Shown here one piece after another: positions 54,291-62,794 of a stretch of DNA of 64,000 nucleotides. Under the pieces are notes generated by a model. The model worked only from the letters and a program-made list of their open reading frames with translations. It had not been told where the DNA came from and searched no databases. Location: NCBI RefSeq assembly GCF_027594425.1, contig NZ_CP115159.1, forward strand, positions 981,001-1,045,000, written 5' to 3'. Within the stretch, counting starts at the first letter, position 1, and every line of letters starts with the position of its first letter. The translations under genes were made by a program, and so were the position numbers. The stretch comes from Zunongwangia sp. HGR-M22. Its GTDB lineage: Bacteria; Bacteroidota; Bacteroidia; Flavobacteriales; Flavobacteriaceae.

Positions 54291-55094
54291 ATGTTGGCAA
54301 AATATTTAGAAAAAATTAACAAACACACCTGTATGACGAGAAGATTGATGGCTGTAGCGGTAATTTTAATGTTTTCAACGGCCTTTTCGGGTTCTACCCC
54401 AAGCACCGAACTTCATTTAACAAAAGATGAAAATTTATTAGCTGAATTAGATCATTTTGAAATTGAGAAGACAGAACTTTCCTTTGAAGAAAAAGTAGGA
54501 ATGCTTTACGACACTTTTAAAGATAAAAATGAAAGTATGCCAAAAGTAGAGGCTTTTCAAAACGCTATGAAAGGTTACTACAAATTGGAAGATGAAGGAA
54601 GAGTTAAAAATAAATTACTTACAATTATAGATTTCGATCTATCTTCTAAAAAGAAAAGATTCTGGGTTTTAGACATGGAAAATCAAGATGTGCTTTTTAA
54701 TACGTACACTTCGCATGGTAAAAATTCGGGATGGGAGTTTGCTAAAAGTTTTTCAAATGCAGTAAACAGTCATAAAAGTAGTTTAGGTTTTTATGTTACT
54801 GGTGAAACGTATTATGGTAAAAACGGACTTTCACTTTTTATTGATGGTATGGAAAAAGGATTTAATAGCAATGCTAGAAAGCGTTACGTAGTAATTCATG
54901 GTTCTGATTATGTTAATGAAAGTTTTGTGACTAGTAGAGGTAGGGCTGGCCGTAGTTATGGATGTCCTGCAGTGCCAAGAATTATTTCTAAGAAAATAAT
55001 CAATACTATCAAAGGTAACTCTGTAGTTTATATAAACAAAAGTTATGAGGAATACCTAGAAAGCAGCTCGTATTTAAATAGTAAAAAAGCTTAA
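54291..55094 (+). CDS. Murein L,D-transpeptidase catalytic domain family protein
   Basis: The catalytic region is YVVIHGSDYVN (His) then GRAGRSYGCPAVP, the SxGCP motif with the nucleophile Cys. This is the YkuD-related family typical of Bacteroidota that forms 3-3 crosslinks or processes peptidoglycan stems. An N-terminal hydrophobic stretch (LMAVAVILMFSTAFSGS) is the signal peptide. Start choice is uncertain: ATG 54291 gives 267 residues, ATG 54333 (MTRRLMAV) gives a shorter, more standard signal peptide. It is a single-gene unit with a strong terminator. Confidence 0.88.
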   Translation: MLAKYLEKINKHTCMTRRLMAVAVILMFSTAFSGSTPSTELHLTKDENLLAELDHFEIEKTELSFEEKVGMLYDTFKDKNESMPKVEAFQNAMKGYYKLEDEGRVKNKLLTIIDFDLSSKKKRFWVLDMENQDVLFNTYTSHGKNSGWEFAKSFSNAVNSHKSSLGFYVTGETYYGKNGLSLFIDGMEKGFNSNARKRYVVIHGSDYVNESFVTSRGRAGRSYGCPAVPRIISKKIINTIKGNSVVYINKSYEEYLESSSYLNSKKA

Positions 55095-55117
55095 AAAAAT
55101 AGAATTAAAATTATAAA

Positions 55118-55156
55118 AGAAAGCCTCGAATTTTTATTTCGAGGCTTTCTTTTTAT
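55118..55156. terminator. Bidirectional terminator
   Basis: AGAAAGCCTCGAA and TTCGAGGCTTTCT pair over 13 bp with a 7-base loop, followed by TTTTT. It serves the transpeptidase gene and the convergent GNAT gene, whose stop lies within it. Confidence 0.93.
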
Positions 55157-55440
55157 GCTCTAACATCAGAATATTCTGGATTTCTATCAAACATAACTTC
55201 AGTAAAAGGGCAAAGCGGATCAATTTTTAAATTATTATCTCTTGCAAATTTCACAGCTTCTTTAACCAATCTTGTGGCTATGCCTTGACCTTCAAATTGT
55301 CTTTTTACTTCAGTATGATCTACAGTGATCACATGTTCGTTTTTCTTGGTGTAAGTAAGTTCAGCAATAATACCTTTTTCACCTTCCAAGTAAAACATGC
55401 CCATTCGATCATTGTCCTTATGTTTTATAGGCTTTTCCAT
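55153..55440 (-). CDS. Small GNAT-like acetyltransferase (YjdJ type)
   Basis: The 95-residue protein is the minimal GCN5-related fold (Acetyltransf_CG family). GMFYLEGEKGIIAELTYTKK forms the first strands, and FEGQGIATRLVKEAVKFARDN is the acetyl-CoA-binding loop and helix (Q/RxxGxG/A pattern). LKIDPLCPFTEVMF ends the domain. The target is unknown. It starts 5 bases after clpP and is probably cotranscribed with it. Confidence 0.85.
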   Translation of the reverse strand: MEKPIKHKDNDRMGMFYLEGEKGIIAELTYTKKNEHVITVDHTEVKRQFEGQGIATRLVKEAVKFARDNNLKIDPLCPFTEVMFDRNPEYSDVRA

Positions 55441-55445
55441 CGCTT

Positions 55446-55994
55446 TTACTTCAAAATATCATCTATAATGCCATATTCAAGAGATTCTTTAGCGTCCATC
55501 CAGTAATCACGATTAAAATCTTTCATTACTTTTTCTACACTTTGGCCACAGTTTTTAGCTAGAATCTCAGCACTCAGTTCTTTAGTTTTTAAAATTTCAG
55601 TAGCTTGAATTTCAATATTTGAAGCCTGACCTCTTGCGCCACCAGATGGTTGATGAATCATTACTTTAGCATGAGGTTGTATAAAGCGTCTTCCTTTTTT
55701 ACCCGCAGAAAGTAGAATAGAACCCATAGATGCAGCAAGTCCTGTGCAAATAGTAGATACTGGAGCTTCAATCGCCTGGATGGTATCATAAATGGCAAAA
55801 CCATCGGTTACATATCCACCTGGGCTGTTGATGTAAAGTTGAATTTCTTCTTTTCCTTCCAAATCAAGATAAAGTAAACGGTCTATAACATGCTTTGCAG
55901 ATTTATCGTCTACAGGCCCCCACAAGAATATTTTACGTTCTTCTAGAAATTTAGCGTCTATTTTATCCTGAATTTTTCCTGGTTTATCTTTCAT
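55446..55994 (-). CDS. clpP: ATP-dependent Clp protease proteolytic subunit-like (ClpP family)
   Basis: The 182-residue protein is a ClpP peptidase with the full triad: Ser in GLAASMGSILLSAG, His in VMIHQPSGGARGQASNIEI and Asp in DFNRDYWMDAKESLEYG. KIFLWGPVDDKSAKHVIDRL and LYINSPGGYVTDGFAIYD are the usual blocks. There is no clpX or tig nearby, unlike the common tig-clpP-clpX order, so this may be a second ClpP of the genome; I cannot tell from one window. It is first in a two-gene unit with the GNAT gene. Confidence 0.92.
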   Translation of the reverse strand: MKDKPGKIQDKIDAKFLEERKIFLWGPVDDKSAKHVIDRLLYLDLEGKEEIQLYINSPGGYVTDGFAIYDTIQAIEAPVSTICTGLAASMGSILLSAGKKGRRFIQPHAKVMIHQPSGGARGQASNIEIQATEILKTKELSAEILAKNCGQSVEKVMKDFNRDYWMDAKESLEYGIIDDILK

Positions 55995-56388
55995 TATGCT
56001 TTCTTTTCAAAAAAATTATTATCACATAAAAATAGGATTAATTTTGAAGAAAAGTAAAATTTGAAGCTTTCATTTAACAGGATTTTAGAAGAAGATTATC
56101 TTTTGCTATCACAGTTACGCAGCAGTCTATAATAGATGGATTTTTCAGATTTAAAGAACGTTTTGAAAATCTTTATTGTAATTGTGAAATTTGAATTATG
56201 GGATGTCGATAAAATTATTTTTGAATTTCAACTTACTAAGTCATCTAGTAGTGGTAGGTAAGACTTTTAAATCTTAATTATGAAGATGAATCAAACCGCT
56301 GTTTTGAGTTGAAGACCATTTACAAAAAAATATTCATGAAAAATTTGGAGAAAACTACAAAACTAATTTATATTTGCAATCGCTTTAG
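55995..56388. other. 394-bp intergenic region upstream of tRNA-Gly
   Basis: AT-rich sequence with no credible open frame. It contains the clpP leader (leftward) and the tRNA promoter (rightward). I see nothing else that I can support. Confidence 0.5.
56345..56376 (+). promoter_or_regulatory. tRNA-Gly promoter
   Basis: TTG at 56345-56347 and TATATTTG at 56369-56376 have a 21-base spacer, the same as for the nqr promoter. The tRNA starts 13 bases after the -7 box. Confidence 0.55.
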
Positions 56389-56461
56389 GCGGGAGTAGCT
56401 CAGTTGGTAGAGCGTCAGCCTTCCAAGCTGAATGTCGCCGGTTCGAACCCGGTCTCCCGCT
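56389..56461 (+). tRNA. tRNA-Gly (anticodon UCC)
   Basis: The 73 bases fold into a full cloverleaf: acceptor GCGGGAG with CTCCCGC (discriminator T), D arm AGCTCAGTTGGTAGAGC, anticodon stem TCAGC/GCTGA with loop CTTCCAA (anticodon TCC at 56422-56424), and T arm CCGGTTCGAACCCGG. CCA is not encoded. It is a lone tRNA gene with its own promoter and terminator. Confidence 0.97.
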
Positions 56462-56463
56462 CT

Positions 56464-56500
56464 CAAAACCCTGCTGTTTTACAGTAGGGTTTTCTTTTTT
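56464..56500 (+). terminator. tRNA-Gly terminator
   Basis: AAAACCCTGCTG and CAGTAGGGTTTT pair with one G-T, loop TTTTA, followed by CTTTTTT. It starts 3 bases after the tRNA. Confidence 0.88.
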
Positions 56501-56811
56501 AGAAATATTTGTCTTTAATGATTTTGAAAAAAGCGCAGCTGGTTGCATGCTTTTTCTTCCTGAAATATTTGTTATTCTAGCTTGTTCTTTCAGAAAATAG
56601 ATTTTTTAAAATTCCCGGCGAAGGGTAACCAAATGTTAAGAGTATTAGAAGTGAACGCAAAATTATAATGAAAGAATAACAGAGATCACCCTAGCCGAGA
56701 ATTAACCTATTAACTAACAACCAAAATCTTTTATATTATGATTTGATTCGCAACAAACTTATTGTTTGATTGTTAGAGATAGATTAATAACAGATTAAAA
56801 TTGCATTAGAA
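56501..56811. other. 311-bp intergenic region after tRNA-Gly
   Basis: AT-rich sequence between the tRNA terminator and the stop of the histidine kinase gene. No open frame or hairpin with support is visible, and no obvious phage attachment remnant of the tRNA 3' end is repeated here. Confidence 0.45.
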
Positions 56812-58170
56812 TTAGAATCCTATAGGTAGTCTAATTTCTATGGATGTTCCGCGGCTTGTTTTGGAATGTGCTATTAAACTACCTTTGTGCATTTTAATCA
56901 CGTTGCGACTAAGAGGGAGACCAATCCCGTAGCCATGAAAATTTTCTGTGTTCCTTGCTCTAAAAAATGGATCGAAAATATAAGGAAGATCAGCTTCAGG
57001 AATACCTATGCCTTGGTCTTCAACTCTAATTATAACTTCATTATCTGAAGCTGAAAGTGCAAAAATCACTTTTTCATTGTTAGAATATTTACAAGCGTTC
57101 ATCACTACGTTAGAAATTGCTAGGTGTAATAATTGACCGTTACCATTAACGGAAAGTTTTTCGGGATTTTCGGGTAATAAATCAAAATCCAAATGAATTA
57201 CAGCTTCTGGATATATTTTTTCAACTGTTTCTTTAACGTCTATAACTAACTCGTCAATGCGAAGCGGGCTAAGCGTCTGTGCTTTTCCGTCGTAGCCGGT
57301 TTGAGCTAAAAACAGCAAAGCTTTTGTCTTCTTGTCGAGCTTTCCGGCTTCTTCTAGTATCGTATTTAGGGAAACTATGTATTCTTCTTTAGCTCTTTCT
57401 TTAGCAAGAGTAACTTCAGCTTCTCCAATAATGGAGGTTAAAGGAGTATTTAATTCGTGAGAGGCATTGCTTATAAAGTTCTTCTGGGTTTCAAATGAAG
57501 TTTCTAATCTATTAAGCATATTGTTAAAGGTGGCAGTAAGGCTGCGAAGTTCTTCGTTATCTTCGGTTTCTTTAAGTCGAAAATTTAAATTTTCAGTATT
57601 AATTTTTTTCATGTCACCAATAATGGATTGTATTGGTTGTAAAACCTTCCTAGAAAAGAACCACGCAATAAAAATAATAATCAAGATAGAAATTAACAGC
57701 GCTATCAAAAGCAGGTTTCTTAGATATACAATATGATGCGTATTATAGTAATTTTCAGCAGAAACAATAACCAGATAATCTTTACCGCGATTGTGATATT
57801 TGATTCCTGAATAAAATGTATTGTTTTCTTTGAAGTATGCCCTTTCCTGTGAAACGATGTCTTCTAAAAAAGATTTTGAAAGACTTAAATTAGAATTTGT
57901 ATGTATATCGAACTTTTGAAGATCGATAATAGTAATTTTTTCATTAGGTAATTCTTCTAGAAAATCCTGCCTAATTTCTTTAACAGCGTTAATATCCTGA
58001 TCGTCTTCCAATTCGATTTTTGCCATTGTAATGGCCCGTATTTCTAGTCGCTTATAAAAATCGGTGTAAGAATAATCACTAATAGAAAAGTAGATGAAGC
58101 CACTAAAAACTAGAATATAAGCTAGAAATATAGAAGTAAGAAAAAGAATAATTTTATTCTGTGTCTTCAT
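56812..58170 (-). CDS. HAMP-domain sensor histidine kinase
   Basis: The 452-residue protein has membrane helices near residues 8-30 and 150-172 that enclose a sensor domain of about 120 residues in the periplasm, then a HAMP linker (FSRKVLQPIQSIIGDMKKI). The kinase core has the H box FISNASHELNTPLTSIIGE, N box ISNVVMNACKYSNNEK, G1 VRVEDQGIGIPEAD-like (IIRVEDQGIGIPEAD), F box YIFDPFFRARNT and G2 HGYGIGLPLSRNVIKMHKG. Its start overlaps the response regulator end by 17 bases, so the pair is coupled. The signal is unknown. Confidence 0.95.
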   Translation of the reverse strand: MKTQNKIILFLTSIFLAYILVFSGFIYFSISDYSYTDFYKRLEIRAITMAKIELEDDQDINAVKEIRQDFLEELPNEKITIIDLQKFDIHTNSNLSLSKSFLEDIVSQERAYFKENNTFYSGIKYHNRGKDYLVIVSAENYYNTHHIVYLRNLLLIALLISILIIIFIAWFFSRKVLQPIQSIIGDMKKINTENLNFRLKETEDNEELRSLTATFNNMLNRLETSFETQKNFISNASHELNTPLTSIIGEAEVTLAKERAKEEYIVSLNTILEEAGKLDKKTKALLFLAQTGYDGKAQTLSPLRIDELVIDVKETVEKIYPEAVIHLDFDLLPENPEKLSVNGNGQLLHLAISNVVMNACKYSNNEKVIFALSASDNEVIIRVEDQGIGIPEADLPYIFDPFFRARNTENFHGYGIGLPLSRNVIKMHKGSLIAHSKTSRGTSIEIRLPIGF

Positions 58171-58867
58171 CGTCTATTTTTAAAACATAGCCCATACCAA
58201 TAATAGTATGTATTAGTCTACTGTTGTTGTCTTTTTCAAGTTTTTTACGCAGGTAGTTAACGTAGACATCAACCACGTTTGTGCCAATATCGTAATTAAC
58301 GCCCCAAACGTTTTCCAATAATTCTGTACGTGAGATAACTCTACCTGGCGCTTTTAAGAAAGCTAATAATAATTTGTATTCGGTAGTTGTTAAGGCAATC
58401 TTTTTATCGTTTCTGGTAACTGTTTTAGAAGTGTCATTCAGCTTAACGTCAGCAAAATTAAAACTGTCATCTGGTGTAATTAGGTTGAAATTCTTAGATC
58501 GACGTAATAAACTTTTAACTCTAGCTGTAAGTTCGATAAACTTAAATGGTTTGGCAAGGTAATCATCTGCCCCGCTATCTAATCCCATAGCGATATTTTC
58601 TGAACTTCCTAAAGCGGTGAGAAATAGGATAGGAATCTGGTTATTTTCTTCACGAATAGCTTTGCAGATTTCCATGCCATTCATTTCCGGTAGCATAATA
58701 TCAAGTATAAGAAGATCAAATTCGTTTGTAGTAGCCATTTGGTATCCTTCTTTACCATTTAGAGCGATACTCATTTCAAAACCTTCTTCAGTAAGTCCTT
58801 TATTAATAAAAGAACAAACTTTGGCATCGTCCTCTACTAGTAATATTTTTGAGTTTTTAGTATCCAT
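58154..58867 (-). CDS. OmpR-family response regulator
   Basis: The receiver domain (residues 8-120) has the acidic pair in KILLVEDDAKV, the phosphorylated Asp in LLILDIMLPEMNG, the conserved Thr in ILFLTALG and Lys in DYLAKPFKF. The C-terminal winged helix (about 135-232) shows TTTEYKLLLAFLKAPGRVISRTELLENVWG and VDVYVNYLRKKLEKDN then TIIGMGYVLK. It pairs with the histidine kinase encoded directly after it. It resembles regulators of copper or envelope stress operons in this phylum, but that is weak inference. Confidence 0.95.
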   Translation of the reverse strand: MDTKNSKILLVEDDAKVCSFINKGLTEEGFEMSIALNGKEGYQMATTNEFDLLILDIMLPEMNGMEICKAIREENNQIPILFLTALGSSENIAMGLDSGADDYLAKPFKFIELTARVKSLLRRSKNFNLITPDDSFNFADVKLNDTSKTVTRNDKKIALTTTEYKLLLAFLKAPGRVISRTELLENVWGVNYDIGTNVVDVYVNYLRKKLEKDNNSRLIHTIIGMGYVLKIDDEDTE

Positions 58868-58930
58868 ATCATATCATCGTAGGTCTAAAGTAACAAGAAT
58901 TTTATCAACTATACACATAATTGCGAACAA

Positions 58931-58961
58931 TAAAAAAGCGGCTAATCTTAGCCGCTTTTAT
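58931..58961. terminator. Terminator after rho
   Basis: AAAGCGGCTA and TAGCCGCTTT form a stem with A and T tracts on both flanks. Read leftward from rho (stop at 58987) it has a T-rich tail, so it should end the rho transcript before the two-component genes. Confidence 0.88.
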
Positions 58962-58986
58962 TATAAAAAATAGGAGAATTATGTGA

Positions 58987-60657
58987 TTAGCCGTTCATGC
59001 TAATAAGAAACTCCTCATTGTTATTTGTTTGTTTAATCTTTTGCTGAATAAATTCCATAGCTTCTACAGGATTCATATCGGCAAGATATTTTCGCATTAT
59101 CCACATGCGTTGGATGGTATTTTCATCTAATAAAAGATCATCGCGACGCGTACTTGAAGAAATAAGATCGATAGCAGGGAATACTCTTCTATTAGAAATT
59201 CTACGATCTAATTGAAGTTCCATATTACCAGTACCTTTAAATTCTTCAAAGATCACCTCATCCATTTTAGAACCTGTTTCTGTTAAGGCCGTTGCAATTA
59301 TAGAAAGAGAACCACCACCTTCAATATTACGAGCAGCACCAAAGAAACGTTTTGGTTTGTGTAATGCATTCGCATCAACACCACCACTTAAAACTTTACC
59401 ACTTGCTGGTTGTACGGTGTTGTATGCTCTGGCAAGACGAGTAATAGAATCTAATAAAATTACTACATCGTGACCACATTCTACAAGGCGTTTTGCTTTT
59501 TCTAAAACAATATTAGCTACACGAACATGTTCGTGTGCTTCTTTATCAAAAGTAGAAGCAACAACCTCTCCTTGGACGTTACGCTGCATATCGGTAACCT
59601 CTTCAGGACGTTCGTCGATTAGAAGGATTATTTGATAAACTTCAGGATGATTCGCTGCAATAGCATTGGCGATATCCTTTAGTAACATCGTTTTACCCGT
59701 TTTTGGTTGAGAAACGATCATGCCACGCTGTCCTTTTCCTATAGGAGCAAACATATCCATTACTCTGGTTGAAATAGAGCTTTGCTTTTCGGCTAAGTTG
59801 AATTTCTCTTTTGGGAAAAGCGGTGTAAGATGCTCAAAAGAAACACGATCTCTAACTACTTGAGGATCTAAGCCGTTAATTTTACTAATCTTGATTAATG
59901 GGAAATATTTTTCACCTTCTTTTGGAGGTCTAATTTGCCCTAATACGGTATCACCTGTTTTTAATCCAAATAAACGAATTTGAGATTGTGATACATAAAT
60001 ATCATCTGGAGAAGTAAGGTAGTTATAGTCTGAGGATCTTAAGAAACCGTAGTTGTCTTGCATGATGTCTAATACACCCTCACTTTCGATAATAGCGTCA
60101 AATTCATAATCTGGTTCGCGGTAGCGATTGCGGTTGTCGCGATTACCACCACTTTTGTGATTATTATTATTATCGTTATTTCGATTATCTTTTCTGTTGT
60201 TAGGAGTGTTTCTGGTATCCTTGCGATTATTGTTTCCGCGATTATTACTCTTAGAAGAATTATCGTTGCTTTTAAGCGAATCCTGCTCCTTATCTTTCTT
60301 TTGCTCCTTATTATGCTGCTTAGGCGCAGAAGGCTTGGGTTTGTCTGTTGTATCTTTAGTGACCGCCTCATCCTTTTTTTCTGAAGATTTTACTTCTTCT
60401 TTTTTAGGTCTACCAGGTTTCTTGTCACTGCCAATTTTTTTTCTTGGTCTTTTTGGCTTATCTTCGGTTGTTTTCTCTTCGGCCTTTTCTTCTTGGAGTG
60501 CTTCTTGAGTTTTCTTTGGGTTAGCAGCCTGATAATCCAGTATTTGGTAAACTAGATCTAATTTTTTAAGACTTCTAAACTTTGGAACGTTTAGGGATTT
60601 AGCAATCTCCTGAAGTTCAGGTAGTTTTTTAGCTTTTAATTCAGAAATTTCAAACAT
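58987..60657 (-). CDS. rho: Transcription termination factor Rho
   Basis: Rho is a ring-shaped RNA helicase that ends transcription. The 556 residues are longer than the 419 of E. coli because of an insert. Order: Rho N-terminal SAP-like domain (1-50, [20 protein letters not shown]), a disordered polar insert of about 130 residues rich in Lys, Asn, Asp and Arg ([18 protein letters not shown]; repeats of NRKD/NNN/NRDNRNR), the RNA-binding cold-shock domain ([20 protein letters not shown]), and the ATPase with P-loop [11 protein letters not shown], Walker [17 protein letters not shown], and Q and R loops in [21 protein letters not shown]. The insert is typical of Bacteroidota Rho. Confidence 0.97.
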   Translation of the reverse strand: MFEISELKAKKLPELQEIAKSLNVPKFRSLKKLDLVYQILDYQAANPKKTQEALQEEKAEEKTTEDKPKRPRKKIGSDKKPGRPKKEEVKSSEKKDEAVTKDTTDKPKPSAPKQHNKEQKKDKEQDSLKSNDNSSKSNNRGNNNRKDTRNTPNNRKDNRNNDNNNNHKSGGNRDNRNRYREPDYEFDAIIESEGVLDIMQDNYGFLRSSDYNYLTSPDDIYVSQSQIRLFGLKTGDTVLGQIRPPKEGEKYFPLIKISKINGLDPQVVRDRVSFEHLTPLFPKEKFNLAEKQSSISTRVMDMFAPIGKGQRGMIVSQPKTGKTMLLKDIANAIAANHPEVYQIILLIDERPEEVTDMQRNVQGEVVASTFDKEAHEHVRVANIVLEKAKRLVECGHDVVILLDSITRLARAYNTVQPASGKVLSGGVDANALHKPKRFFGAARNIEGGGSLSIIATALTETGSKMDEVIFEEFKGTGNMELQLDRRISNRRVFPAIDLISSSTRRDDLLLDENTIQRMWIMRKYLADMNPVEAMEFIQQKIKQTNNNEEFLISMNG

Positions 60658-60850
60658 GAATAGTCAAGAATAAATTTTGTTTGGATTGAATGATCAACTT
60701 CTCTTGGAAGAATAGAAATATTTTTGGAGTCATAAGTAACCTGTAAAGAACTGGTTACGAAATGTGATTGCAATTATACAACTTTATTTATAAAATAATC
60801 CTTTTTTTCTGAAAACTTTATTTTATTTTTGTCGCCAGATCGAAGAGAAA

Positions 60851-61261
60851 ATGCTACAACGTATACAAACAGTTTATTTATTAATCGCAGCAATAGTTAG
60901 CCTTGGGCTTATATTTTTATTTGCTCTATGGCAAAATGCTGAAGGTAGCGCAATATACGCTCAGGATCAATTAACCGTATTTATTATGTTTATTGCTTCT
61001 GGATTATTATCTTTGGTGAGTATTTTTATGTTTAAAAATAGAAAGCTTCAATTTGTATTGGGGCGTATCAATATATTATTAAACTTTTTTTTACTAGGAG
61101 TGTTTGTTTATTGGTCACTAAGCTTACCCGGAGAAATGAATATTTCAGAGAAGGGTATTGGGATGTTTCTTCCTATCATTTCTATCGTTTTTCTAGTTCT
61201 GGCGAATAAAGCCATCAAAAAGGACGAAGATCTTGTAAAATCTGTAGACCGATTACGATAA
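60851..61261 (+). CDS. DUF4293 family membrane protein
   Basis: The 136-residue protein starts MLQRIQTVYLLIAAIVSLGL, the DUF4293 signature, and has four predicted membrane helices separated by short loops. The C-terminus is charged and cytoplasmic (NKAIKKDEDLVKSVDRLR). Members are found only in Bacteroidota and often sit next to rho, as here, in divergent orientation. Function is unknown. A TATTTTTG -7 box at 60824-60831 lies 19 bases before the ATG. Confidence 0.88.
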   Translation: MLQRIQTVYLLIAAIVSLGLIFLFALWQNAEGSAIYAQDQLTVFIMFIASGLLSLVSIFMFKNRKLQFVLGRINILLNFFLLGVFVYWSLSLPGEMNISEKGIGMFLPIISIVFLVLANKAIKKDEDLVKSVDRLR

Positions 61262-61290
61262 GCCTATAATCTTAGTAGTATTAGTGCGTT

Positions 61291-61322
61291 AAAAACCCGA
61301 AGTGAAGACTTCGGGTTTTTTT
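61291..61322 (+). terminator. Terminator after the DUF4293 gene
   Basis: CCCGAAGT and ACTTCGGG form a perfect 8-bp stem with loop GAAG, with an A tract before and seven T residues after. Confidence 0.93.
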
Positions 61323-61441
61323 ATTTTCAATTGTTTAATAACAAATAGTTTTTGCTGAAACTAAAGTTAATATTGGACGTTTTAACTGCGTATTTTTTAT
61401 GTTATCCATCAACACTGCCAACTGAAGTTATCGATTAAAAA

Positions 61442-61939
61442 CTATTTACCCGCCAGTTCTATAACTTCCAAATCTTTAATCTCTTTGCCGTCGATTGTAA
61501 ATCTTAGCATGGTACGCTGTTTATGCCAGCCGTGTTTTCCTGCCGCTCCGGGATTCATATGTAATAATCCCAGGTCTTTATCCATCATTACTTTTAAAAT
61601 GTGAGAATGGCCGCAAATAAATAATTTAGGCGGATTTTGCTGAATCTCTTCTCTAACTGCAGGATTGTATTTTTTGGGATAGCCACCAATATGCGTCATC
61701 CAGACATCCACATCTTCGCACATCCAACGTTGATGCAGTGGAAATTCTTTTCTAACTTCAGCATTATCAATATTGCCATACACACCAATAAGCGGTTTGC
61801 CGGTGGCTTGTAGTTTATCAGTAACATTTAAATCTCCGATGTCACCCGCGTGCCAAATTTCGTCAGCTTGCTTGGCGTAATGAATAATACGATCATCAAT
61901 ATAACTATGGTTATCGCTTAATAATAAAATTTTTTTCAA
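61442..61939 (-). CDS. YfcE/MJ0936-type metallophosphoesterase
   Basis: The 165-residue protein has the metal-binding motifs of calcineurin-like phosphoesterases in order: LLLSDNHSYID (Asp and His), WHAGDIGDL (Asp), VYGNIDN (Asn), MTHIGGYP (His) and ICGHSHILKV (His-x-His). The small size and lack of extra domains match the YfcE group, which cleaves phosphodiesters in vitro. The physiological substrate is unknown. The gene is monocistronic and divergent from truA with a 100-base spacer. Confidence 0.92.
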   Translation of the reverse strand: MKKILLLSDNHSYIDDRIIHYAKQADEIWHAGDIGDLNVTDKLQATGKPLIGVYGNIDNAEVRKEFPLHQRWMCEDVDVWMTHIGGYPKKYNPAVREEIQQNPPKLFICGHSHILKVMMDKDLGLLHMNPGAAGKHGWHKQRTMLRFTIDGKEIKDLEVIELAGK

Positions 61940-62001
61940 AATAGCTTTTATTTCAAGGGTTAAAGCTTTCGCTTAAGTACAATTTAGCAGAATAAATACC
62001 T

Positions 62002-62009
62002 TATCTTTG
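62002..62009 (+). promoter_or_regulatory. Candidate -7 box for truA
   Basis: TATCTTTG matches TAnnTTTG and lies 32 bases before the truA start. No clear TTG box is seen upstream. Confidence 0.4.
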
Positions 62010-62041
62010 TACGCTGCAAATTTAGAAAATTCAGTTTAGCT

Positions 62042-62794
62042 TTGAGGTATTTTATAGATTTAGCCTATTTGGGAACTGCGTATCACGGTTGGCAGATTCA
62101 ACCAGATGCTATAAGCGTTCAGCAGGTAATCCAGCAGGCACTTTCCAGAATACTTCAGCAAGATATAGAAGTGGTAGGAGCGGGTAGAACCGATGCAGGA
62201 GTTCATGCCAGACAATTATTTGCTCATTTTGATGCCGAGCTGAAATTTGATGAAAAAACACTTCAGTTTAAACTGAATTCTCTTTTACCAAAAGATATTT
62301 CGATTCAGCAAATATTCCAGGTTCAGCCTGAAGCCCATGCACGTTTTGATGCTTCCAGTAGAAGTTATGAATATCATATTGTAAATTTTAAAGATCCTTT
62401 CAAGATCAATCTTGCTTATTATCTTATAAATCGACTGGATGTTGAAGAAATGAACCGTGCTGCTGCTATGCTGAAAGATTACACTAATTTTAAGTGCTTT
62501 TCAAAAAGCCGAACCGATGTAAAAACGTATAATTGTAACATTACTGAAGCATTTTGGGAAGAAACCAATAATCAATTAATATTTCATATTACGGCAGATC
62601 GTTTTTTAAGAAATATGGTAAGAGCTATTGTTGGAACATTATTAGAAATTGGATATGGTAAAAATTCAGTTGAATTTTTGAAAGAAATTCTTAAAAGTGA
62701 AGACAGAAGTATGGCTGGAACTTCGGTTCCTGCTCACGGTTTATATTTAACCAAAATAGAATACCCTAAAACAGCACTTTTTGATGGCCTCTAA
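62042..62794 (+). CDS. truA: tRNA pseudouridine(38-40) synthase TruA
   Basis: TruA isomerises uridines 38-40 in the anticodon arm of many tRNAs. The catalytic Asp lies in GAGRTDAGVHARQLFAHFD. AYLGTAYHGWQIQPDAISVQ, LPKDISIQQIFQVQPEAHARFDA (in two blocks), FLRNMVRAIVGTLLEIG and AGTSVPAHGLYLTKIEY are family blocks. The start is a TTG at 62042; no ATG is found upstream in frame, and RYFIDLAYLGT is the correct N-terminus. The 250-residue length is normal. Its last 11 bases overlap the start of the ABC transporter gene. Confidence 0.96.
   Translation: MRYFIDLAYLGTAYHGWQIQPDAISVQQVIQQALSRILQQDIEVVGAGRTDAGVHARQLFAHFDAELKFDEKTLQFKLNSLLPKDISIQQIFQVQPEAHARFDASSRSYEYHIVNFKDPFKINLAYYLINRLDVEEMNRAAAMLKDYTNFKCFSKSRTDVKTYNCNITEAFWEETNNQLIFHITADRFLRNMVRAIVGTLLEIGYGKNSVEFLKEILKSEDRSMAGTSVPAHGLYLTKIEYPKTALFDGL

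Noticed and set aside
56363-56548. Minus-strand open frame of 61 residues across the tRNA
   Set aside because: It is the antisense of tRNA-Gly and its terminator; the GSNRRHSAWKADALPTELLP-type peptide is a well-known artefact of tRNA complements.
56389-56811. Integration site of a prophage or genomic island at tRNA-Gly
   Set aside because: No integrase gene, and no repeated tRNA 3' end is visible on either side.
60157-60508. Plus-strand open frames of Leu, Ile and Ser runs
   Set aside because: They are the complement of the low-complexity insert of rho and do not resemble any protein family.
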